DNA of 64,000 nucleotides from JBKHXF01 sp046566145 (lineage in GTDB: Bacteria > Actinomycetota > Nitriliruptoria > Nitriliruptorales > Nitriliruptoraceae): the NCBI GenBank assembly GCA_046566145.1, contig JBKHXF010000008.1, positions 226,900-290,899 on the forward strand, written 5' to 3'. The position numbers were made by a program, and so were the translations under genes. The notes under the pieces are model-generated. The model saw nothing but the letters and a program-made list of their open reading frames with translations. It ran no database searches and was not told where the DNA came from. How positions within the stretch are numbered: the stretch's first letter is position 1; every line of letters starts with the position of its first letter. Positions 16,281 to 23,296 of this stretch are shown one piece after another.

Positions 16281-17978
16281 GTGACGGCCACGGGCAGCGC
16301 CACACGCCGCACCGGGAGCCGTGGGCTCCAGGTCGTGGCCGCGGCGCTGCCGGTCGCGTTCCTCGCGGCGTTCTTCGTGTGGCCGCTCGTCGCCATCCTC
16401 GGTCGCGGGCTCGCCCCCGACGGCACCCTCGACCTCGGCGCCGCCCTCGGGCGGCTCGCCGACGCCCGGCTCGGCGGGGTCGTCTGGTTCACCGTGTGGC
16501 AGGCGGTCGCCTCGACCGCGCTGACGCTCGTGCTCGGCCTGCCGGGGGCCTACGTGCTGTCGCGGCTGCGGTTCCGCGGGCGCGACGTGCTGCGGGCAGC
16601 CGTGACCGTGCCGTTCGTGCTCCCGACGGTCGTGGTCGCCACGGCGTTCCTGGCCCTGCTCGGGCCGGCGTCGCCGGTGAACGACCTGCTGCGGGCGGTC
16701 GCGGGCGAGGGTGCGCCGGTGCTGGACCTGCGCCGCACCGTCCCGGCGGTGCTGCTCGCCCACGCGTTCTTCAACTACGCGGTGGTCGTGCGCACCGTCG
16801 GGGGCCTGTGGGCGCACCTCGACCCCCGGCTGGAGGACGCCGCCCGCACGCTCGGCGCGACGCGCTGGCGGGCGTTCGTCGAGGTGACCTGGCCGCTGCT
16901 GCGCCCGGCCGTCGCCGCCGCCGGCGCGATCGTGTTCCTGTTCACGTTCACGTCGTTCGGGGTCGTGCTCATCCTCGGGGGGCCGGGGCTCGCCACCATC
17001 GAGGTCGAGATCTACCGGGCCACGGCGCAGCGCCTCGACCTGTCGCTCGCCGCCGTGCTGAGCCTGCTGCAGCTCGGTGCGGTCGTCGGCGCCCTCGCCG
17101 TGTCGGGCCGGCTCACCCGCCGCGTCGGCCGGCAGCGGCTGTCGCGGGCCGACCGGGCCGTGCGGCCGCTCACGACCGCCGGCGACCGGTGGCTGCTGCG
17201 CGCCAACCTCGCGGTGATGGCCGTGCTGCTCGCGACCCCGCTGCTCGTGCTCGTGTCTCGCTCGTTCCGGGTCGGGGACGCGTGGTCGCTCGCCGGGTGG
17301 CGGGCGCTCGTCGCCACCCCGGCCCGCGGGGCGGTGCTGACCGTGACGCCGTGGGAGGCCGTGGCGACCTCGTTGGGGTTCGCGGCCGGCGCGACCGTGC
17401 TCGCGCTCGTCGTCGGCGGCCTGGCCGCCCTGGCGGTGACGGTGCGGGAGGGTCGGCTCGGGCGCGGCCTCGACGCGCTGCTGATGCTGCCGCTCGGCGC
17501 GTCCGCGGTGACGCTCGGCTTCGGGTTCCTGCTGGCGCTGTCGCGGCCGCCGCTGGACCTGCGGACCTCGCCGCTGCTCGTCCCGATCGCGCAGGCGCTC
17601 GTCGCGGTCCCGTTCGTGGTGCGGACGCTGCTGCCGGTGCTGCGCTCCATCGACGTGCGGCTGCGGGAGGCCGCCGCGGCGCTCGGCGCGCCGCCGGCGC
17701 GGGTGTGGCGCGAGGTCGACCTGCCGATCGTGCGCCGGGCCGCCACGGTCGCCGCCGGGTTCGCGTTCGCCGTGTCGCTCGGCGAGTTCGGCGCGACGGT
17801 GTTCATCGCCCGCGCCACCAGCCCGACCCTGCCCATCGCGATCTTCCGGCTCCTCGGCCAGCCCGGCGCGCTGAACCTCTCCCAGGCGATGGCGCTGGCG
17901 ACCGTGCTGATGCTGCTCACCGCCGGCGCGGTGCTCGCGTTCGAGCGGGTCCGCGGCAGCGAGGGGACCCTGTTCTGA
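16281..17978 (+). CDS. thiP: Thiamine ABC transporter permease
   Basis: A 565-residue fused permease with two halves, each bearing a binding-protein-dependent transport EAA loop (EDAARTLGATRWRAF near residue 190, REAAAALGAPPARVW near 465). About 12 predicted transmembrane helices are visible. The fused, two-loop form is typical of ThiP and the related iron transporter FbpB; the TPP riboswitch and ThiB neighbour settle thiamine. The GTG at 16281 follows the thiB stop by one base. The stop overlaps the thiQ ATG by one base. Confidence 0.88.
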   Translation: MTATGSATRRTGSRGLQVVAAALPVAFLAAFFVWPLVAILGRGLAPDGTLDLGAALGRLADARLGGVVWFTVWQAVASTALTLVLGLPGAYVLSRLRFRGRDVLRAAVTVPFVLPTVVVATAFLALLGPASPVNDLLRAVAGEGAPVLDLRRTVPAVLLAHAFFNYAVVVRTVGGLWAHLDPRLEDAARTLGATRWRAFVEVTWPLLRPAVAAAGAIVFLFTFTSFGVVLILGGPGLATIEVEIYRATAQRLDLSLAAVLSLLQLGAVVGALAVSGRLTRRVGRQRLSRADRAVRPLTTAGDRWLLRANLAVMAVLLATPLLVLVSRSFRVGDAWSLAGWRALVATPARGAVLTVTPWEAVATSLGFAAGATVLALVVGGLAALAVTVREGRLGRGLDALLMLPLGASAVTLGFGFLLALSRPPLDLRTSPLLVPIAQALVAVPFVVRTLLPVLRSIDVRLREAAAALGAPPARVWREVDLPIVRRAATVAAGFAFAVSLGEFGATVFIARATSPTLPIAIFRLLGQPGALNLSQAMALATVLMLLTAGAVLAFERVRGSEGTLF

Positions 17979-19027
17979 TGCTCGACGTCACCGACCTCAC
18001 CGTGCGCTTCGGCGACCCGTCCGCCCCGACGGTCGCGGTCGACGACGTGAGCCTGCACGTCCCGGCCGGGACGGTCACCTGCGTGCTCGGCCCGTCCGGC
18101 TGCGGCAAGTCCACGCTGCTGCGCGCCGTCGCCGGGCTCGAGCGGCCCAGCGCCGGGCGGGTCGCGATCGGCGGACGCGACGTGACCGCGCTCCGCCCCG
18201 ACCAGCGCGACGTCGGGCTGATGTTCCAGGACCACGCGCTGTTCCCCCACCGCGACGTCGCCGCGAACGTCGCGTTCGGCCCGCGGATGCGTGGCTGGGC
18301 CGCCGGCGAGATCGAGCGGGCCGTGGCGGGGGCGCTGGCGCTCGTCGGCCTCGACGGGTTCGACCGGCGCGACGTCGCATCCCTGTCGGGCGGCGAGGCG
18401 CAGCGGGTCGCGCTCGCCCGGGCGCTCGCCCCGCGGCCCGGGCTGCTGCTGCTCGACGAGCCGCTCGGCTCGCTCGACCGGGGGCTGCGCGACCGGCTGC
18501 TGGAGGAGCTGCCGGGCGTGTTCGCGGCCGCCGGCGCCACCGTCGTGCACGTCACCCACGACCAGGACGAGGCGCTGACCCTCGCCGACGAGGTGGTGCT
18601 GCTGCGGGAGGGCCGGGTCGTGCAGCAGGGCCCGCCGGCGGCCGTGTGGGCCGCGCCGGCGGACGCGTGGGCCGCGCGGTTCCTCGGCATCGCCGACGTG
18701 CTCGACCTGACCGTGCGTGCAGGCGTCGCGGCGAGCCCGATCGGTGAGGTGGCGACGGGGCTGCCCGACGGGCCGGCGGCGCTGATCGTCCCGCCCGGGG
18801 CGCTCACGCTCGACGACGGGGCGGCGCTGCGGGGCACGGTCACCGGGCGCCGGTTCGCCGGCGACCACACGGTGCTGACCGTGTCGCTGGCCGGGTCGCT
18901 GGCCGGATCGTCCGCCGGCGGCGGGCTCGCGCTGCACGTCGGGGTGCTCGGCGCGCCGGCGGTCACGGTGGGCGACGCCGTCGGCCTGCGGGTGGACCGT
19001 GCCGCCCTGCGGGTCGTGCCGGCCTGA
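17978..19027 (+). CDS. thiQ: Thiamine ABC transporter ATP-binding protein
   Basis: A 349-residue ATPase. It has Walker A GPSGCGKST at residues 38-46, a Q-loop in LMFQDHALFPH, the ABC signature LSGGEAQRVALARAL, Walker B LLLLDEP and the switch histidine in VTHDQDEA. The C-terminal 110 residues form a TOBE-like regulatory domain, longer than in proteobacterial ThiQ and more like the MalK/FbpC layout. The ATG overlaps the thiP stop (TGATG). This is the last gene of the riboswitch-controlled operon, ending 10 bases before the convergent RES toxin gene. Confidence 0.88.
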   Translation: MLDVTDLTVRFGDPSAPTVAVDDVSLHVPAGTVTCVLGPSGCGKSTLLRAVAGLERPSAGRVAIGGRDVTALRPDQRDVGLMFQDHALFPHRDVAANVAFGPRMRGWAAGEIERAVAGALALVGLDGFDRRDVASLSGGEAQRVALARALAPRPGLLLLDEPLGSLDRGLRDRLLEELPGVFAAAGATVVHVTHDQDEALTLADEVVLLREGRVVQQGPPAAVWAAPADAWAARFLGIADVLDLTVRAGVAASPIGEVATGLPDGPAALIVPPGALTLDDGAALRGTVTGRRFAGDHTVLTVSLAGSLAGSSAGGGLALHVGVLGAPAVTVGDAVGLRVDRAALRVVPA

Positions 19028-19037
19028 CCGCTCGCGG

Positions 19038-19586
19038 TCAGCCCCAGAACCAGGTGCCGAACGGCTCGCGGGCGACGAGGTGGGCGCGGGAACGGGCGGT
19101 CGCCGGGAACCACGCGAGCTCGCGGCCGGCGCCGTGGGGGGCCTGCGCCGACCGGCAGCGCACGCCCCGCAGCCCCGCGTCGCGCGCGGCCGCGCCCACC
19201 CGCTGGCAGGCGTCGTGGCCCACGAGCCGGCCGGCCGCGTCGTGCGGGTAGCCGGCGGGCAGGCCGGCGGCGGCGACGCCCTCGGGCGTGTGGACGTCCG
19301 CGACGACCTGGCCGCGCGGCAGCCGGGCGAGCGCGAGGTGCGGCCCCGCCTCGTCGTCGAGGTCCTCGGGCTCGTAGGGCCAGCCGGCGATGAAGAGGTC
19401 GAGGTTCAGCCGGGCGGTGACCCGGTCCTCGTTGAGGTAGAGCGTCCGCCACGACGCGGGCGGGTTCCAGCGGCCGCCGCGGACCCGGGCGAAGGTGTCG
19501 TCGAGGGGGTCGTCCCAGCCGGCGTCGCAGATCCGCGCCCAGACGTGCCCGTCCGGCAGGGGTTCCTCGCGCAGCGGGGCGGTCAC
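19038..19586 (-). CDS. RES-domain toxin (MbcT-like)
   Basis: A 182-residue RES-family protein. Mycobacterial MbcT and relatives degrade NAD+ by phosphorolysis, and this copy has the expected elements: WARICDAGWDDPLDDT, the RGGRWNPP arginine motif, YLNEDRVTA with the acidic residue, and the C-terminal RCRSAQAPHG serine region. The length matches the family. The GTG at 19586 overlaps the antitoxin stop as GTGA, so synthesis is coupled to the antitoxin, which is encoded first as in other RES/Xre modules. Confidence 0.8.
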   Translation of the reverse strand: MTAPLREEPLPDGHVWARICDAGWDDPLDDTFARVRGGRWNPPASWRTLYLNEDRVTARLNLDLFIAGWPYEPEDLDDEAGPHLALARLPRGQVVADVHTPEGVAAAGLPAGYPHDAAGRLVGHDACQRVGAAARDAGLRGVRCRSAQAPHGAGRELAWFPATARSRAHLVAREPFGTWFWG

Positions 19587-20017
19587 GCGTGGGCGTCGGT
19601 GAACGCGAACATCGCCCGGGTCAGGCGCAGCGCCTCGGCGTGGTGCCCGGCGGCGCACAGCTCCACGAGGCTCTGGTCGCCGAGCCGAGCGGCCGGGCGC
19701 CGCACGACGGCCGGGATCCGCTCCCGCTTCAGGTAGCGCTCGAGCAGGTCGGTGATGGCCTCGACGTCGGCGACCGCCACGGCCCGCTCCGACGGGACCC
19801 CCTCGTCGAGCCACCGCGACACGGCCTGCCGGGTCACCCCGAACAGCTCCCCGAGCTCGGTGCGGGACAGACCCCAGGTGCGCACGACACGCTCGAGGCC
19901 GCGCCCCGCCAGCCGACGGTCCAGCGCCGCCCGGAGACCCTCCAGCCAGGCCTCGTCGTGTTCGGCGAGGAGCCGGGCGACGGCGTCGCCCGGGTCGAGG
20001 TCGGCGAGCGCGGTCAC
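19583..20017 (-). CDS. Xre-family antitoxin with DUF2384-like C-terminus
   Basis: A 144-residue antitoxin partner. Residues about 50-75 form a helix-turn-helix (GLSRTELGELFGVTRQAVSRWLDE). The C-terminal 40 residues (RPAARLGDQSLVELCAAGHH) resemble the Xre/MbcA/ParS toxin-binding (DUF2384) domain, although the match is not strict. The GTG at 20017 has GGAGG 5 bases upstream; the longer frame back to 20074 runs through the promoter and is rejected. It is followed by the overlapping RES toxin gene. A promoter with repeated GTTGCG units lies immediately upstream and is a probable autoregulation site. Confidence 0.8.
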   Translation of the reverse strand: MTALADLDPGDAVARLLAEHDEAWLEGLRAALDRRLAGRGLERVVRTWGLSRTELGELFGVTRQAVSRWLDEGVPSERAVAVADVEAITDLLERYLKRERIPAVVRRPAARLGDQSLVELCAAGHHAEALRLTRAMFAFTDAHA

Positions 20018-20045
20018 GGGTCCTCCACGGGAGCGGCGGTGCGCA

Positions 20046-20074
20046 ACCGTACCGCAACCGCAACGGGAACGCAA
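20046..20074 (-). promoter_or_regulatory. Promoter and candidate operator of the RES/Xre module
   Basis: Minus-strand TTGCGT (20074-20069), a 17-base spacer and TACGGT (20051-20046) make a good actinobacterial promoter about 22 bases before the GTG with its GGAGG. GTTGCG-type hexamers recur across the -35, spacer and +1 region (four copies within 34 bases), suggesting direct-repeat binding sites for the Xre antitoxin. Confidence 0.55.
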
Positions 20075-20080
20075 CGAGCG

Positions 20081-21427
20081 TCAGCCGTGCCGAGGCAGCC
20101 GCAGCACGAACCGGGCGCCGCCGCCCTCGGGGTGCTCGAGGTGGACCCGGCCGCCGTGGGCGGCGGCGACCTGGGCCACGATCGACAGGCCGAGCCCGGA
20201 GCCCGGCGCCCCCCGGGTCGCGGGGGCCCGGTAGAAGCGGTCGAACACCTTGGCGGCGTCCTCGGGCGCGACGCCCGGGCCGTGGTCGCGGACCGCGACC
20301 GTGCCGTCGGCGGCGACCGTCACCTCGACGGGGCCGGCGTCCCCGGCGTACTTCACGGCGTTGTCGACCAGGTTCGCAACGGCCCGCTCGAGCCGGTCGC
20401 GCTCGGCGAGGACCGTGACGGGCTCGGCGTCGAGGCGCAGCTCGACCGCCGGCGCGTTGGTCGCGGCGCGCGCCACCACGCTCGCGACCAGCTCGTCGAG
20501 CCGCACCGGCGTCGGGTCGAGGGCGGGCCGCTCCCCGCGGGTCAGCTCCACCAGGCCCGTGACGAGGCGGCCGAACTCGTCGAGCTGCGCGACGACGTCG
20601 GCGAGCAGCCGGTCGCGGTCACCCTGGTCGAGCTCGCCCCCGAGCTGCAGCACCTCGATGTTCGTGCGCAGGCTCGTCAGCGGAGTGCGCAGCTCGTGGG
20701 ACGCGTCGGCGACGAGCTGCTGCTGGGCCCGGCGGGCCTGGTCGAGGGACGCGAGCATCGCGTTGAACGACGCGGCCAGCCGGGCCAGCTCGTCCTCGCC
20801 GGCGACCTCGATGCGGCGGGTCAGGTCCTGGGTCCGGGCGACGTCCTCGGCCGCGTCGGTGAGGGTCCGCACCGGCCCGACCGCCCGTCGGGCGACCAGC
20901 GCCCCGAGCCCGGCGGCCAGCAGCGTGCCGAGCAGGCCCGCACGCACGAGCCGGGACCGCAGGGTCTCGAGCGACGCCGCGACGTCGCCGATGCCGCGGC
21001 CGACCTGCACCGCGACGCCGTCCCCGACGGCGACCGACAGGACCCGCACGGGCCCGTCGTCGCCCTGGACCGTCTCGACGCCCCGCCGGCGGCCGCCGTC
21101 GGCGACCTCCCTGCCGACGTCGCCGACGGGGAAGCCCGCGCCGGCGGTGCGCACGTCGCCGGCGGCGGTGACGAGCTGGACGCCGCCGACCCCGTCGTCC
21201 CCACGTCGCGGACCGAAGCGCCGCTCGCCCTCGAACACGCGCGGCAGGTCGCGCGGTCGCACCGGGCCGCCGCGGTCCACGAGCGGGGCGACCGAGGCGG
21301 CGAGGTCACGGTCCACGGTGCGCAGCAGCGTCCGGGCGGTCGAGGCGTACACGCCGACGCCGACGAGCAGCAGCGCGAGCGCGACCGCGCCGGCGGTCGC
21401 CACGGCGATCCGGGCGGTGAGCGTCAT
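20081..21427 (-). CDS. Sensor histidine kinase (MprB-like)
   Basis: A 448-residue membrane histidine kinase. A first transmembrane helix (residues about 8-30) and a second near 155-175 flank an extracytoplasmic sensor region. A HAMP domain follows, then the H-box DASHELRTPL, N-box NLVDNAVKYA, and G-boxes DHGPGV and GSGLGLSI. The ATG overlaps the stop of the response regulator gene by 4 bases (ATGA), so the pair is coupled. The order regulator-then-kinase and the sequence style match MprAB-type envelope-stress systems, but the stimulus is unknown. Confidence 0.88.
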   Translation of the reverse strand: MTLTARIAVATAGAVALALLLVGVGVYASTARTLLRTVDRDLAASVAPLVDRGGPVRPRDLPRVFEGERRFGPRRGDDGVGGVQLVTAAGDVRTAGAGFPVGDVGREVADGGRRRGVETVQGDDGPVRVLSVAVGDGVAVQVGRGIGDVAASLETLRSRLVRAGLLGTLLAAGLGALVARRAVGPVRTLTDAAEDVARTQDLTRRIEVAGEDELARLAASFNAMLASLDQARRAQQQLVADASHELRTPLTSLRTNIEVLQLGGELDQGDRDRLLADVVAQLDEFGRLVTGLVELTRGERPALDPTPVRLDELVASVVARAATNAPAVELRLDAEPVTVLAERDRLERAVANLVDNAVKYAGDAGPVEVTVAADGTVAVRDHGPGVAPEDAAKVFDRFYRAPATRGAPGSGLGLSIVAQVAAAHGGRVHLEHPEGGGARFVLRLPRHG

Positions 21428-22110
21428 GGGTCGCGCAGGACGTAGCCGACGCCCCGCACGGTGTGGACCAGCCGCGGCTCGCCGTCCGCCTCGAGCTTGC
21501 GCCGCAGGTACCCGACGTACACCTCGATGGCGTTGGAGGAGGTGCCCGAGTCGAGCCCCCACACGCGGTCGAGGATGACGTCGCGCTCGAGCACGACCCG
21601 GGGGTTGCGCAGCAGCAGCTCGAGCAGCAGGTGCTCGGTGCGGGTCAGCTCGACGGTCCGGCTCCCGCGTCGGACCTCGAGGGTGTCGAGGTCCATCGAC
21701 AGGTCCGCGAACCGCAGCACGTCGTCGTCGGTCGCGCCGGCGGCCGGGTCGACGGTGCGGCGCAGCAGCGCCCGCAGCCGGGCCAGGAGCTCCTCGAGCG
21801 CGAAGGGCTTGCCGAGGTAGTCGTCGGCGCCGGCGTCGAGCCCGGCGACACGGTCCCCGACCTCGTCGCGGGCGGTCAGCAGCAGGATCGGGGTGGCGTC
21901 GCCGTCGGCGCGCAGCCGCCGGCACACCCCGAACCCGTCGACGCCCGGCAGCATCACGTCGAGGACGATCGCGTCGGGCCGGCCGGCGGCGACGCGGGCG
22001 AGCGCGTCGAGCCCGTGCTCGGCGGTGGACACCTCGTAGCCGTGCAGCCGCAGGGCCCGGTCGAGGGAGTCCCGGACCGCCCGCTCGTCGTCCACCACGA
22101 GGATGTGCAT
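21424..22110 (-). CDS. OmpR/MprA-family response regulator
   Basis: A 228-residue response regulator. The receiver domain has the acidic pair at residues 7-8, the phosphoacceptor D51 (VLDVMLPG), LTAR and K in LGKPF. The C-terminal winged helix (residues about 130-225) includes LTRTEHLLLELLLRNP and VYVGYLRRKLE, the classical OmpR/PhoB DNA-binding domain. It shares an operon with the downstream kinase. A pair of direct repeats with an 11-base period just upstream is a likely self-binding site. Confidence 0.9.
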   Translation of the reverse strand: MHILVVDDERAVRDSLDRALRLHGYEVSTAEHGLDALARVAAGRPDAIVLDVMLPGVDGFGVCRRLRADGDATPILLLTARDEVGDRVAGLDAGADDYLGKPFALEELLARLRALLRRTVDPAAGATDDDVLRFADLSMDLDTLEVRRGSRTVELTRTEHLLLELLLRNPRVVLERDVILDRVWGLDSGTSSNAIEVYVGYLRRKLEADGEPRLVHTVRGVGYVLRDP

Positions 22111-22130
22111 GCGGCCAGTGTGGCAGGCCG

Positions 22131-22151
22131 CCTGAGAGGCCCCTGAGAGGC
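22131..22151 (-). promoter_or_regulatory. Direct-repeat box upstream of the response regulator gene
   Basis: Two perfect copies of CCTGAGAGGC (plus strand) at 22131-22140 and 22142-22151 give an 11-base period, the spacing used by tandem OmpR/PhoB-family dimers. They start 21 bases upstream of the ATG at 22110, suggesting autoregulation by the encoded regulator. Confidence 0.5.
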
Positions 22152-22165
22152 GGCGCCGTGCGGGC

Positions 22166-22591
22166 TCAGCCGCGGGGGCCGTCGGGGTCCGCCGCCGGGG
22201 GCGGGTCGTAGTCGACCGTCCCCGGCCGGCCCGTCGGCACGTCGCCGCCGGCGAGCAGGTGCGCGCGCGGCTCGGCCGGGGGCAGGCGCATCCGCTGCTG
22301 CAGCTCGTCGCGGGTCCGGCGGCGCAGCGCCCGCTCGGCGAGGACGTACACCAGCGGCGTGGCCAGGAACCCGAGCGCCAGGCCGAGCAGGTAGGTGTCC
22401 ACCCCGGGGCGGACGTCGAGGGCGAGCGCGGCCAGCAGCGCCGACAGGTGCACGGCGAGCGCGGCCGGCAGCGCCCGGAGCCAGAACCAGCGCAGCGCCC
22501 CGAGCAGGTGCACCGGCAGCACGAGCGAGGACACCATCAGCACGGCCGCGGCCCACGAGCCGAGCAGGACGAGCCCCAGGACCGTCTCCAC
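22166..22591 (-). CDS. Small integral membrane protein of unknown function
   Basis: A 141-residue protein with about three transmembrane helices in the first 85 residues and a hydrophilic, arginine- and proline-rich C-terminal half ending in PAADPDGPRG. No family was recognised. The GTG at 22591 has GGGAGG about 9 bases upstream; the much longer frame on this strand is a shadow of the GMC gene. It is read towards the response regulator gene but is separated from it by the direct-repeat box, so it may be a separate unit. Confidence 0.6.
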   Translation of the reverse strand: METVLGLVLLGSWAAAVLMVSSLVLPVHLLGALRWFWLRALPAALAVHLSALLAALALDVRPGVDTYLLGLALGFLATPLVYVLAERALRRRTRDELQQRMRLPPAEPRAHLLAGGDVPTGRPGTVDYDPPPAADPDGPRG

Positions 22592-22675
22592 CGCCGTCCG
22601 ACCTCCCGCATCCCCGCCGCGTCGATGGTCGCAGGCGGGCGGGCATCCGTCACGCGCCGGCGGCGCGAACCGGGG

Positions 22676-23224
22676 GTGACCCGTCGCCGTCGTCCCCGAG
22701 GTCCCGCCCTGCGCCGCCCGCTCGTCCTCGCCGTGCTCGCCGGCCTGCTGCTCACCGCCGGCGCGGGCGTCGCGCTGCAGCGCCGTGCCGTCGACAGGGC
22801 CGTGACGGCGCGGCTCGCGCTGCCCGACGCCGGCTCGATCACGCCGGTGGTCCTCGACGACGGGACGCCGGCGTTCCTGGGCCTGCGGCCCGAGGGCGAG
22901 GCCGCTCCACCGGGCGGGGACGTGTGGGTCGTCGCGGCCGTGCCCCCCGGCAGCGACACGGCGGTCGTGTTCTGCCGCGCCACGGGGCAGTTCGTCGACC
23001 CCTCCGACGGGAGCCGCTTCGACCCGCGCGGCCGCTACGTCGGGGGGCCGGCGACCTCCGGGCTGGTCCCGTACCGCACGGAGCGGGACGGCGACGCGCT
23101 GGCGGTCGGGGCCCCGTTCCCGGCCTACGAGCGCCTCCCCTACCCCGCCGTCGACACCGCGGCGCACGGCGAGGACTGCCTCGGGGACGACGGGACCGTC
23201 GAGGGCGACGTCATCCGGCACTGA
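22676..23224 (+). CDS. Membrane-anchored Rieske-fold-like protein lacking cluster ligands
   Basis: A 182-residue protein with an arginine-rich start, one transmembrane helix (about residues 12-32) and an extracytoplasmic domain. Its second half, FCRATGQFVDPSDGSRFDP, then GRYVGGPATSGLVPY, tracks the second cluster-binding motif and following strands of Rieske proteins (CPCHGS..F....G...GPA...L). However, the CPCH ligands are replaced by DPSD, so a 2Fe-2S centre cannot form. The role is unknown. The start is uncertain: GTG 22676 leaves a normal anchor, while ATG 22625 adds 17 basic residues; neither has a convincing ribosome binding site. It sits 72 bases before the GMC oxidoreductase gene. Confidence 0.55.
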   Translation: MTRRRRPRGPALRRPLVLAVLAGLLLTAGAGVALQRRAVDRAVTARLALPDAGSITPVVLDDGTPAFLGLRPEGEAAPPGGDVWVVAAVPPGSDTAVVFCRATGQFVDPSDGSRFDPRGRYVGGPATSGLVPYRTERDGDALAVGAPFPAYERLPYPAVDTAAHGEDCLGDDGTVEGDVIRH

Positions 23225-23296
23225 GCACATCGGGGCAGCGGGCTGAGTACGGTCCGTGACCGGGAGCGCCGGCGGCCCGCCGGCGCGGCGAGCGGG

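Noticed and set aside
20018..20074. N-terminal extension of the Xre antitoxin
   Set aside because: The added codons run through the promoter and GTTGCG repeats. GTG 20017 has GGAGG.
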